Shown here piece by piece: positions 25,297 to 32,932 of a DNA stretch of 45,597 bases. Numbering within the stretch: the first letter of the stretch is position 1; every line of letters begins with the position of its first letter. The notes below the pieces were generated by a model that saw nothing but the letters and a program-made list of their open reading frames with translations, did no database searches and was not told the DNA's origin. Source of the stretch: LC029 sp036676475 (GTDB lineage: Bacteria > Bacillota > Bacilli > Aneurinibacillales > RAOX-1); the NCBI GenBank assembly GCA_036676475.1, contig JAKFCU010000078.1:1-45597 (forward strand). The letters run 5' to 3'. The position numbers were made by a program, and so were the translations under genes.

Positions 25297-25383
25297 TTAT
25301 TTCAAGCTACCGGGAACCGATTTTGTTAGGTTGCCGCTTTTGATTGCTTGTGCAGGCGAACTTGCAGGACGAAGAACACGCAT
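25297..25383 (-). CDS. 28-residue putative RiPP precursor peptide
   Basis: A short gene whose ATG lies 4 bases after the TGA of the radical-SAM gene; its AGAGGGGGTG ribosome site is formed by the last codons of that gene. The peptide begins MRVLRPASSPAQ, continues AIKSGNLTKS and ends VPGSLK. It is basic (Arg2, Arg5, Lys15, Lys22, Lys28), rich in Ser, Ala and Pro, and has no Cys, aromatic or acidic residue. A strong terminator closes the operon. Position, coupling and size are those of a precursor modified by the radical-SAM/SPASM enzyme. The absence of Cys excludes thioether products, and the absence of Trp/Tyr/Phe excludes aromatic crosslinks. I recognise no described family. Confidence 0.65.
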   Translation of the reverse strand: MRVLRPASSPAQAIKSGNLTKSVPGSLK

Positions 25384-25387
25384 GATT

Positions 25388-26734
25388 TCACCCCCTCTCA
25401 TCTTTCTCTTTCCACTTATAGTTTTTGTGGATCAGTTTTAAGACTCTTTTTATTTTTCTTTTTTCGAATGGACAAGGTCGCTTCCCTGTATGAAAGCGAT
25501 ATAAGGGACAATGGTTTCCTTGACAAGCGGGGCGGAAGAAACAGGCTTTGCAACCTTCATCATTTTCTTCTCCTGACCCTACCCACAATGCTAATTTGTC
25601 GATATCCACTTCAATAGAACCATCGGGGAGAATGAATCCTACTTGATTAAAGTCTTCCTCTAATGCGCAAGTGCACTTGTAGAGTTGTCCTTCTGTTCCG
25701 ATGACAAATGATTGCGGTTTAGCGGCATAGCATACGGATCCACCCGGTTGCAGGGATCCTTCGATGTTAGAGCTCATCTGTAAACCGTGATCCATGGCTA
25801 ATTCCGTATAATCCCAAATTTTCACATCTGCTGTTGAAACATCACAAATGGAGAGACAATCGTCATTCACTCCACCCCATCGTCCAACGGGACGAAAGAA
25901 TAGCTGAAATCTAGGATCTCCGCCAAACTGTTCTCCTATCTCAGCGATAAATTTAGGCATAGATTCCATCGTATCATGGTCAAAATTAACCCGGAGTTGA
26001 ATTTCAAAATCAAACGGCAGCCTTTTAATCGATAATAAATTTTCCATGATCTTGGAGAAACTGTCTCCTCCGGTAGCTAGAAATCGTCTAGAATCATGGG
26101 TTTCTTTCAGGCCATCCAACGTGATCATAAATCTGTTGACTTGCCAACTGAGCAAATCTGAAAATACTTCTGGAGTTAATAGGAATCCATTGGTTGAAAT
26201 CTCCGCTGAATACTGGACCTGATGATGCTGTGCATGGGCAAGAAAGTTTTCACTTAATTCCCGCATCGTATTCAATGCGAGTAAAGGTTCCCCACCAAAC
26301 CAACTAATATGCAGGTTCTTTAGAGAAGACATTTGCATTTCAACAAATCGCTTCACTCTAGTCTGAATTTCAGTGGTCATTGCTCCACGCGAGAAGGATT
26401 GATAACAATAAGTACAACGGAAATTACAGGCTTCCGTGGGAAGAATAATCAAATGCATATAATCGGTTCGATGAAAGGATTGGTGAAGAAAGGAAGCCCT
26501 TCTATCTTCAATCACATGTTCATCTACGAGGAATCCTTGTTCCCTTAGTGCAGGGATCAAGTGATCCTGGCTGATCGGGTTAGGCTTCAAAGCTTCTAAT
26601 AACCCTGGTTTTTCTTCTTTTTCAAAGGAGGCAATGGCTCCAGAATAACTGTTATAAAGAACGGTACTCTCATCATCGGATAGAGCTATTACATTAAAAC
26701 GGGATGGGGCAAGAGCCCTTTTTGATAGATGCAC
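25388..26734 (-). CDS. Radical SAM/SPASM peptide maturase
   Basis: An enzyme of about 450 residues that uses a [4Fe-4S] cluster and SAM. From the ATG at 26749, residues 1-95 form an N-terminal domain (VLYNSYSGAIASF) typical of peptide-modifying members. The radical-SAM motif CNFRCTYC follows (Cys108, 112, 115), then GGEPLL and the TIM-barrel strands. The C-terminus holds a full SPASM cysteine set: VCYAAKPQSFVIGTEG, LYKCTC, GCKACFFRPACQGNHC and RPCPF. ATG 26749 has AAGGGA with no spacing, whereas the GTG at 26734 has AGAGGA 6 bases upstream and is chosen. The gene is preceded by an exact FNR consensus site, so expression is probably favoured when oxygen is low, as suits an oxygen-labile enzyme. 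Confidence 0.88.
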   Translation of the reverse strand: MHLSKRALAPSRFNVIALSDDESTVLYNSYSGAIASFEKEEKPGLLEALKPNPISQDHLIPALREQGFLVDEHVIEDRRASFLHQSFHRTDYMHLIILPTEACNFRCTYCYQSFSRGAMTTEIQTRVKRFVEMQMSSLKNLHISWFGGEPLLALNTMRELSENFLAHAQHHQVQYSAEISTNGFLLTPEVFSDLLSWQVNRFMITLDGLKETHDSRRFLATGGDSFSKIMENLLSIKRLPFDFEIQLRVNFDHDTMESMPKFIAEIGEQFGGDPRFQLFFRPVGRWGGVNDDCLSICDVSTADVKIWDYTELAMDHGLQMSSNIEGSLQPGGSVCYAAKPQSFVIGTEGQLYKCTCALEEDFNQVGFILPDGSIEVDIDKLALWVGSGEENDEGCKACFFRPACQGNHCPLYRFHTGKRPCPFEKRKIKRVLKLIHKNYKWKEKDERG

Positions 26735-26769
26735 AATAAATCCTCTCATTCCCTTTTTTTCCTTAAGTA

Positions 26770-26812
26770 AATCTAAGTGAATCGAAGGAAAAACACAGTG
26801 ATTATTATCACA
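26770..26812 (-). promoter_or_regulatory. FNR site and promoter of the radical-SAM/peptide operon
   Basis: On the minus strand the site reads TGTGATAATAATCACT (26812-26797), an exact TGTGA-N6-TCACT match. A -10-like TAGATT (26775-26770) has its centre 32 bp from the dyad centre, giving -41.5 relative to a start near 26763. Confidence 0.65.
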
Positions 26813-26880
26813 GAAAAGTAATTCGTTTGAAAATTTAAAGAGGATAAAGTTAGAAGTGGATAAAGGCAGATCTTTTCATA

Positions 26881-26926
26881 TAGAGGAGTGGTTTATATAA
26901 CCCCCCTCTACAATCTATGTTATAAT
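26881..26926 (+). promoter_or_regulatory. MATE gene promoter with imperfect 30-bp palindrome
   Basis: TATAAT lies at 26921-26926. The preceding -35 region is covered by an inverted repeat (26881-26910, arms TAGAGGAGTGG and CCCCCCTCTA, 11 of 15 positions paired). A dyad there suggests a local repressor or activator site controlling the transporter. Confidence 0.45.
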
Positions 26927-26963
26927 TCGCTGATACAATTTTACAATATGAGGAACGGTTCCA

Positions 26964-28325
26964 ATGAAACAAACATCAACGATACAACAAAAAATGAGAC
27001 AGCTAGGCTATATCTTATTGCCTATTCTTGTGACACAGGTTGCTTTATTTTCCATGAATTTTTTTGATACCGTAATGTCGGGCCATGCAAGTGCCATAGA
27101 CTTAGCCGGTGTAGCAATCGGGGCAAGCTTATGGATGCCTGTTTTTACCGGATTAAACGGTGTGCTTCTTGCCTTGACTCCGATTGTAGCCCAACTTGTG
27201 GGTGCAGAACAAAAGGAGAAAGTGCCTTATCAGGTGATTCAAAGCTTATATTTGGCATTGGCAATTGCAGCTTTGATTATTTTGTTTGGTGTAGCTTTGC
27301 TAGATCCCATATTAAATGTCATGGATCTGGATTCAGATGTTCGAAGAATTGCGAAGGACTATTTGATCGCTCTTTCATACGGGATTGTTCCCATATTTTT
27401 GTATACTGTATTTCGCTGCTTTATGGATGCTTTAGGAAAAACCACGATAACCATGATGATTACGCTTGTTTCTCTGCCCATCAACATAGCTCTAAACTAT
27501 GTGCTTATCTTTGGAAAATGGGGTTTTCCGCGTTTGGGAGGAGTGGGTGCCGGTTACGCAACGTCCATCACGTATGGGTGTATTGCATTGATTGCTTTAT
27601 GGGTCATCTATCGGGTAAAACCGTTCTCTGAATATCGGGTATTCGCCAGATTTTATCCTATTTCCATTTCGGTTTGGAAGGAACAGCTTTCGATCGGTAT
27701 TCCCATTGGTTTTTCCATTTTCTTTGAAACGAGTATTTTCGCTGCAGTTACCCTACTGATGAGTGAATTTGATACGGTGACGATTGCTGCCCACCAGGCG
27801 GCTCTAAATTTTGCTTCACTGCTTTATATGATTCCCATGAGCATTTCGATGGCGCTGACGATTTCCGTCGGTTTTGAGGTCGGCGCTAAAAGATTTAGGG
27901 ATGCGAGCTTCTATAGTTATTTGGGAATAGGTTTTGCAGTATTAATGGCCATGGTTTGCGCGGTTGGTCTTGTTATCTATAACGAAGAGGTGGCCGCTTT
28001 GTATACGAAAGATGTCGCTGTACTCGAAATGACAAAGCATTTTTTGGTATATGCCATTTTCTTTCAATTATCTGATGCGATTGCAGCGCCAATTCAAGGC
28101 GCCCTTCGGGGTTACAAAGATGTGAAGGTTACTTTTATGATGGCTTTTATCTCTTATTGGATACTGGGCCTGCCGATAGGTTTCTTTCTGGCGATATTCA
28201 CCACTTTCGGTGCCTTCGGATATTGGATTGGACTCATAACTGGGTTGGCTTTTGGAGCTGTTTTCCTATCGGTTCGATTGCTAAGAATTCAAAGGGAAAC
28301 CATTACATTGTTAAAAACGAGGTAA
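26964..28325 (+). CDS. MATE family multidrug/Na+ antiporter
   Basis: A 453-residue membrane protein with about 12 hydrophobic segments in two similar halves. Typical MATE features are an N-terminal ILLPILVTQVALFSMNFFDT, SGHASAIDLAGVAIG, and the VGAGYATSI and GALRGYKDVK segments in each half. It exports cationic compounds in exchange for Na+ or H+. It is divergent from the radical-SAM operon with 215 bases between, so it might export or give immunity to the peptide product, but that link is only positional. GAGGAAC is about 9 bases before the ATG. Confidence 0.9.
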   Translation: MKQTSTIQQKMRQLGYILLPILVTQVALFSMNFFDTVMSGHASAIDLAGVAIGASLWMPVFTGLNGVLLALTPIVAQLVGAEQKEKVPYQVIQSLYLALAIAALIILFGVALLDPILNVMDLDSDVRRIAKDYLIALSYGIVPIFLYTVFRCFMDALGKTTITMMITLVSLPINIALNYVLIFGKWGFPRLGGVGAGYATSITYGCIALIALWVIYRVKPFSEYRVFARFYPISISVWKEQLSIGIPIGFSIFFETSIFAAVTLLMSEFDTVTIAAHQAALNFASLLYMIPMSISMALTISVGFEVGAKRFRDASFYSYLGIGFAVLMAMVCAVGLVIYNEEVAALYTKDVAVLEMTKHFLVYAIFFQLSDAIAAPIQGALRGYKDVKVTFMMAFISYWILGLPIGFFLAIFTTFGAFGYWIGLITGLAFGAVFLSVRLLRIQRETITLLKTR

Positions 28326-28353
28326 AAAAAACTTTGAATATCCATTGGTGTTA

Positions 28354-28424
28354 TATAATGGTTTACCCCTGTCCTCACTGTATTCGTATGTAGTGGAGCA
28401 ATTTACCTAGAAGGGCAGGCTCAC
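28354..28424 (+). other. Structured element after a TATAAT hexamer
   Basis: After TATAAT (28354-28359), CCTGTCC (28368-28374) pairs with GGGCAGG (28413-28419). Inside this, CACT (28376-28379) pairs with AGTG (28392-28395). The result is a stem with an internal hairpin and an asymmetric loop. No T-run follows and no family is recognised. It could be a small RNA 5' domain or a chance fold. Confidence 0.3.
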
Positions 28425-28460
28425 ATCTGATCCACAATTTTTAAAAAATTTAAGCGGCTC

Positions 28461-28604
28461 CTAAAGGTCGGTTGATTTCATAACTTGCGTATTATTTTTC
28501 TTTTTTACGAGTGCTGTACGAACAAGTCCATACAAAAATGCAAGTCCACCTACGAGCATTGCCCCACCGATTAACACTGTTAAAAGAAAAATTAAAATTT
28601 CCAT
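28461..28604 (-). CDS. Small single-span membrane protein, 47 residues
   Basis: A 47-codon gene with the ribosome site AAAGGAGTGG about 8 bases before the ATG. The protein begins MEILIFLLTVLIGGAMLVGG, a single glycine-containing hydrophobic helix, followed by FLYGLVRTALVKKKNN and a short polar tail. The positively charged residues after the helix suggest an N-out, C-in orientation. The family is not recognised. It lies between the MATE gene and candidate small RNA 2, on the opposite strand. Confidence 0.62.
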   Translation of the reverse strand: MEILIFLLTVLIGGAMLVGGLAFLYGLVRTALVKKKNNTQVMKSTDL

Positions 28605-28812
28605 TTAGCTCCACTCCTTTGGGCTTTTCTTAGCTTAATCATACCCTGAAATGGAGGATGGAAACGGTTCAAAAGTGTCCTTTCCGTTACAAATTTTGGA
28701 ATTTTTTATGAAAATTGAATGTGCCCCATTCTATACGTAAATAGTGGATATATATCCGTGATGTTCCAAGGCAAATTTTTTTATATCTACTGGATAATAA
28801 ATGATTTATAAT

Positions 28813-28882
28813 AAAGTCAACTAAACGATAAGATTGTTTAGTGTTGAGAGTTGGTCCCCCATTGATTGGGGGATTTTTTTTT
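28813..28882 (+). ncRNA. Candidate small RNA, family member 2
   Basis: TATAAT (28807-28812) is followed by GTCAACTAAACGATAAGA and TTGTTTAG, an 8-bp hairpin. Then come the linker TGTTGAGAGTTGG and a terminator CCCCCA/TTGGGGG with nine T. GTCA-ACTAAACG, GTTTAG and TTGAGAGTT are shared with member 1 at 24609-24675. The nearest upstream plus-strand gene ends 480 bases away, so the terminator belongs to a local transcript. Confidence 0.55.
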
Positions 28883-28908
28883 GTCCTTCCTAGTAAAAAG
28901 AATAAATT

Positions 28909-29583
28909 TCATCCTTCAAGTCTATTTTTGGTGTCTATTGCTTTGCCTGCTAAACGTTTTTCAAAAGTTGTTCTCCAATTCTGCGATAATTCTTCAACTT
29001 CAAGAAGACGGAAGATACCGTCCGCATTATCTTTTTCGTGGTGCATGATTTGATTGGCGAAAGCGACAGAAATTTCTTTTGGATGTCGTTCTAGTAGTAT
29101 AATTCCATTGGTCTGACTTACCTTACCTTCTTTAAGTACCCTAAAGTAAAACCCGGTATAGCCTGTATTTTGTACCCGTATAGGGAGGTCAACAGTGTCA
29201 TATTTTTTAGCAAGTTTATGGCAAGGCTGTCGTGGTTGGCTTACTTGAACGATAGCTTCATCCAACTGATAGATGTCTCCGATACATACATCATTCTCCA
29301 ACATTCCAGTAACTGTCAGATTTTCTCCAAAGGCCCCCTGAACCAAAGGCCTATTTAAATTCCTTTCCCAATAGGGATAATGTTCATAAGAATAGACACA
29401 AACCGCCTTATCTTTTCCGCCGTGATGAACGAGATCTGCTTGACCATCCCCATCAAAATTGAGTCTTGACAAGTAAAGGGGTTCTTTAGTTGGACTCTTG
29501 AAAATTCCTGTGAAAAGTTCACTCTCTTTAAAGCTCATGGTTGTTGGTTTCCCAATATTAATAGAAACAATGGTAATATTCAC
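28909..29583 (-). CDS. MOSC domain protein (YiiM-like)
   Basis: A 224-residue MOSC protein of the YiiM/YflK type. Visible are LVHHGGKDKAVCVYS, GAFGENLTVTG, VCIGDIYQL, and the QPRQPCHKL segment with the conserved Cys that holds the sulfur/molybdenum site. Members reduce N-hydroxylated bases or carry sulfur for the molybdenum cofactor. The start is GTG with AAGGAGG about 11 bases upstream. No other molybdenum genes are nearby. The 315 bases beyond its start (29584-29898) hold one repeat copy and a terminator, no gene. Confidence 0.87.
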   Translation of the reverse strand: MNITIVSINIGKPTTMSFKESELFTGIFKSPTKEPLYLSRLNFDGDGQADLVHHGGKDKAVCVYSYEHYPYWERNLNRPLVQGAFGENLTVTGMLENDVCIGDIYQLDEAIVQVSQPRQPCHKLAKKYDTVDLPIRVQNTGYTGFYFRVLKEGKVSQTNGIILLERHPKEISVAFANQIMHHEKDNADGIFRLLEVEELSQNWRTTFEKRLAGKAIDTKNRLEG

Positions 29584-29740
29584 TTGGGTGGGACCTCCTT
29601 ACTATTGTTTACTTATGGTTTTAGGATTGAATATTTAGGAATCTTTTTCCATTGTATCACTTTCCTTTCTTTAGTACATCTTGCTATTTCAACGGAATTC
29701 AGGATTCCTTTCTTTCAACAATAGCTTGCCAAGACTGCGT

Positions 29741-29790
29741 AAGAAAGCTACTGGCGTAGCCTTATGCGTATAATACTTGACCGATAAGTA
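29741..29790 (-). repeat. Dispersed intergenic repeat, full copy
   Basis: The minus-orientation copy runs from AAGAAAGCTACTGGCGTAGC to GACCGATAAGTA and is followed at once by a terminator hairpin. Confidence 0.9.
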
Positions 29791-29791
29791 T

Positions 29792-29831
29792 AAAAAAGTC
29801 TAAGTTCGTTAAAATGAACTTAGACTTTTTT
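29792..29831. terminator. Strong bidirectional terminator
   Basis: A 16-bp perfect stem (AAAAAAGTCTAAGTTC with its complement) encloses an 8-base loop, with A and T runs built into the stem ends. It probably serves the minus-strand gene ending at 29899. Confidence 0.85.
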
Positions 29832-29898
29832 ACGGTATATGAAAGTATAACCTTCACTGACTCAACAACCCTATATTCCATCCAACTACATAAGCAAG

Positions 29899-30099
29899 TT
29901 AAACCGACTTTACATTGGATGTATCTGTATGAACTTGAATGAATTTTTTATTTCTCATTCGAACACGAAGGGAAATGGGATTGGTTTTGTTTAGTTCATG
30001 TTCTTCCCGATAACAATCGAGGCATACATCCTTATATTCATCCTTTTCGTAAGAACTTAAGGTGATGCTGCAAGTTCGGCATTTCTTATCATTTGTCAT
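29899..30099 (-). CDS. Small zinc-ribbon protein (YhfH-like), paralogue of the gene at 8602
   Basis: A 66-residue protein with CRTC near residue 7 and CLDC about 17 residues later (KKCRTCSITLSSYEKDEYKD). The tail is basic. The longer frame starts at 30159, but the ATG at 30099 has AAGGGTG about 8 bases upstream. Its promoter looks housekeeping: TTGAAA (30166-30161), a 16-base spacer and TATAAT (30144-30139). The paralogue at 8602 instead carries an FNR site. Confidence 0.65.
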   Translation of the reverse strand: MTNDKKCRTCSITLSSYEKDEYKDVCLDCYREEHELNKTNPISLRVRMRNKKFIQVHTDTSNVKSV

Positions 30100-30244
30100 A
30101 TGTTTCACACCCTTGTAAATATTCTGTATCTTACTACTATTATAGCGTATATTCGACAAATTTCAACACCAAAATCAAAAGTAGTTTATAGAAAAATGGA
30201 ACTCTATTGAAAACTCAATCAAATCCGGTGAAGATCTGATCCTT

Positions 30245-30288
30245 TGTGATAATTACTACTGACCTGAGGATGAAGGGGATGAAATAAT
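30245..30288 (+). promoter_or_regulatory. Possible weak FNR site ahead of the HTH gene
   Basis: TGTGATAATTACTACT has a perfect left half-site and a right half mismatched at two positions. AATAAT (30283-30288) lies 33 bp from the dyad centre, the same geometry as the four stronger sites. It may be coincidental. Confidence 0.3.
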
Positions 30289-30308
30289 AGAGTCAAAAAG
30301 ACTGAAGA

Positions 30309-30521
30309 ATGGAAAGGATGTTTACATTGAAAGGTCCGATTGTTCATGAGGAGAATGAGAAAGACAACAGGGATGAACCGCACAGTGATTCAAATGAGCA
30401 AGAGATAATTCAGCAAGCTGTTAAAATGTATGATAGTAGGAAGTATAGTTTGTTAGAAATCCTTGAGGCAACGGGATTAAGCAAAGATTCTTTATACCCC
30501 CATATTCAGAATAGAAACTAA
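30309..30521 (+). CDS. Small protein with resolvase-type helix-turn-helix
   Basis: Up to 70 residues. The C-terminal 38 residues (AVKMYDSRKYSLLEILEATG, then LSKDSLYPHI) match the HTH of Hin/resolvase proteins that reads as G-x-S-x-x-E-I...G-x-S-x-x-T-L-Y. The N-terminus is acidic. The ATG at 30309 has only a weak ribosome site; a TTG at 30327 with AAAGG 9 bases upstream may be the true start. No recombinase catalytic domain is present, so it is either a small DNA-binding protein or a resolvase leftover. Confidence 0.5.
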   Translation: MERMFTLKGPIVHEENEKDNRDEPHSDSNEQEIIQQAVKMYDSRKYSLLEILEATGLSKDSLYPHIQNRN

Positions 30522-30532
30522 TGACTGATCTG

Positions 30533-30567
30533 AGATGTCCTATGTGAAAGCGGGGGCATCTTTTTTT
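30533..30567 (+). terminator. Rho-independent terminator
   Basis: GATGTCC and GGGGGCATC form a stem followed by seven T. It ends the HTH gene transcript. Confidence 0.65.
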
Positions 30568-30659
30568 GCGAATTCTCTCTTCCATGAAAAATTAGGCTTG
30601 TTTATTTTTACCCATTCCTACCAAAATAAGAGAGGGAATCTTTTTAGAGGGAGGTTATT

Positions 30660-32912
30660 ATGACTTTACAAAAACAAGATTGGATGGATGAACGGAATCG
30701 ATTAACCGCAGTGAGAAGGCGCATCCAACAGGAAATCCATAGGCTTGAGGGGACCCTGCAGCATCGTCAATCTGAGGTTCTGCACATTCGTCAGAATTTC
30801 TGGGATGAGGTGACGGTGAATACATCCGATTACTCCGAGGTGGCAGAAACTGCCGCCAGCATTACTCAGCAGCAATCCCTATTAAGCGAGCAGGAGCGGA
30901 GCTTCCGTCATGCTGAGAAGACTCTCGCTAAGCTGGTGAAGTTGGAAAAGTCACCCTACTTTGCCAGAGTTGATTTCGCTGAGATGGGGATGTCTGAATT
31001 TGAAAAAATTTATATTGGAATTGGATCTGTAGTGGATGAGGAAACCCATGAGCTGTTGGTATTTGATTGGCGTGCACCGATCTCCAGCATCTATTATGAT
31101 TTTACTCCGGGTCCTGCCCGGTATATGACCCCGGAAGGCATTATCGAAGGTGAGATGTCGTTAAAAAGACAGTATATGATAAAGAATGGTCACCTAGAGA
31201 ATATGTTCGATACGGGAATTCAAATCGGCGATGAAATGCTTCAGATCATGCTGGCCAAAAGTGCACAGGAAAAAATGAGCAGTATTGTCATGACTATTCA
31301 GCAAGAGCAAAATCGTATCATACGTGATGACCAGCATCGTATATTGATTGTACAGGGGGCTGCCGGAAGCGGAAAGACATCGGTCGCACTGCAGAGAGTG
31401 GCTTATCTCCTCTACAAGTATCGAAATTCCTTGGGTTCGGATAATATGGTTCTGTTTTCTCCTAATTCCCTATTCAACGACTATGTATCCAATGTATTGC
31501 CCGAATTAGGGGAGGCAAACCTGCTGCAAACCACTTTCCAAGAACATCTTGACCGGGTTTTGGGCAAGAATTGGATTATTGAAGATGCTTATGATCAGCT
31601 TGAGTATCTGTTGGAGGGTACCGCTAAAGAACAAGAGGTGTCTGCAAGGATTCATGGCATTGAATGGAAGACATCTTTGGCGTTTATGGATGTTTTAAAT
31701 CACTATCTGGAAAAACTCAAGAGTGAAGGAATGCTGTTTCGACCCTTTATTCTGCGGGACAAAATTCTGATTAGCAGCGAACAGCTGAGTCAATTATTTT
31801 ATGATGAATTTTCCGTTGATTCCTCCATTCACCGCCGTATAGAAAAGATGAAAGACTGGATTTATAATCAGCTCAAAAGTCTTGAAGAGAGGCTATTCCG
31901 AAATCGATTCCGTAAAATGCTGCAAAGTCCGAAATATTTGGGTTCAGATGGCGAGATGAAAGCAGAAAGCCGTGCTTTAGCTAAAAAGGCATTTGCCCCC
32001 CTGTTTCAGATGGCGAAAAAGCTTCAGTTTGTCAATATCCTAGGTATGTATCATCAGCTCTTCCGGGAATGGAATCGGATGGAAAACGATGCGGTAGATT
32101 TCCCTTGCCATATGGAAGAAATAGCACAATATACGTCTGACCAATTAGCGAAAGGCAATATCTTATACGAGGACACGACTCCATTCGTCTACTTTCAAGC
32201 GTGGTTTAAAGGGTGGTCCTACGTTAATCAAATCAAGCAGGTCGTGATTGATGAAGCTCAGGATTATTCTCCCTTTCAGCTAGCCTATATTCGAAAGCAG
32301 TTTCCTCGTGCCCGTTTTACCATCCTTGGTGATTTGAATCAGGGGATATACCATGCAAATGTACAAAGTTATCGAATGATGGGCCAAATGTTTCAAGAGG
32401 ATGATGTCGATGTGATCCGGATGGCGAAAAGCTATCGTTCAACATCAGAAATTATCGAATTTACCAAACGGATCTTGCTTGATCCTGAACCGATCGAGCC
32501 TATTGGAAGAAGCGGTGAGTATCCATGGCTGGAGCAAGTGTCAAAAGCAGATCAGCTCCCCCTTGCTGTTGCGAAAGGGGTACATCAGCTTATGGAAAAG
32601 GGAACAGAGTCATTGGCGATTATCTGTAAAACAGCGAGAGAGACAGAACAAGCCTATGCAGCGCTGAAGGATATATTGAATATCGAGGTTCATTTGATTA
32701 CAAAGGATTCGTTCTCTTTTGTCAGTGGTGTTGTGGTTATTCCTTCCTATCTAGCCAAAGGCTTAGAATTTGATGGGGTGATTGTCTATAATGCCGGAAA
32801 AGAGGTCTATTATCAAGATTCAGAACGAAAGCTGCTCTATACCGCTTGTACGAGAGCCCTGCACCATTTGTATGTATACTATTTAGGGGAATTGAGTCCA
32901 TTGTTAAGATAG
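30660..32912 (+). CDS. helD: HelD-like RNA polymerase recycling ATPase (UvrD superfamily 1)
   Basis: HelD binds RNA polymerase and frees stalled complexes using ATP. The 750-residue protein has the HelD layout: an N-terminal antiparallel coiled-coil arm (about 1-95), then VVDEETHELLVFDWRAPISS, then the split helicase domain. Walker A is GAAGSGKTS near residue 235. VVIDEAQDYSPFQ is Walker B, GDLNQGIY motif III and AKSYRST motif IV, while AKGLEFDGVIVY and LLYTACTRALHHLYV lie at the C-terminus. GGGAGG precedes the ATG. It is followed after 20 bases by hrpB on the same strand. Confidence 0.9.
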   Translation: MTLQKQDWMDERNRLTAVRRRIQQEIHRLEGTLQHRQSEVLHIRQNFWDEVTVNTSDYSEVAETAASITQQQSLLSEQERSFRHAEKTLAKLVKLEKSPYFARVDFAEMGMSEFEKIYIGIGSVVDEETHELLVFDWRAPISSIYYDFTPGPARYMTPEGIIEGEMSLKRQYMIKNGHLENMFDTGIQIGDEMLQIMLAKSAQEKMSSIVMTIQQEQNRIIRDDQHRILIVQGAAGSGKTSVALQRVAYLLYKYRNSLGSDNMVLFSPNSLFNDYVSNVLPELGEANLLQTTFQEHLDRVLGKNWIIEDAYDQLEYLLEGTAKEQEVSARIHGIEWKTSLAFMDVLNHYLEKLKSEGMLFRPFILRDKILISSEQLSQLFYDEFSVDSSIHRRIEKMKDWIYNQLKSLEERLFRNRFRKMLQSPKYLGSDGEMKAESRALAKKAFAPLFQMAKKLQFVNILGMYHQLFREWNRMENDAVDFPCHMEEIAQYTSDQLAKGNILYEDTTPFVYFQAWFKGWSYVNQIKQVVIDEAQDYSPFQLAYIRKQFPRARFTILGDLNQGIYHANVQSYRMMGQMFQEDDVDVIRMAKSYRSTSEIIEFTKRILLDPEPIEPIGRSGEYPWLEQVSKADQLPLAVAKGVHQLMEKGTESLAIICKTARETEQAYAALKDILNIEVHLITKDSFSFVSGVVVIPSYLAKGLEFDGVIVYNAGKEVYYQDSERKLLYTACTRALHHLYVYYLGELSPLLR

Positions 32913-32932
32913 AGATAACAGGGAGAGATGAC

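Noticed and set aside
25348..25617. 89-codon plus-strand frame opposite the RiPP operon
   Set aside because: It covers the coding strands of the peptide and maturase genes, which have clear motifs, and lacks a ribosome site.
26964..28325. MATE transporter as the certain exporter of the radical-SAM peptide
   Set aside because: Divergent orientation and a promoter with a different dyad; proximity alone does not show a link, so it is given only as a possibility.
28841..29053. 70-codon plus-strand frame
   Set aside because: It runs through the small-RNA terminator and opposite the MOSC coding region.
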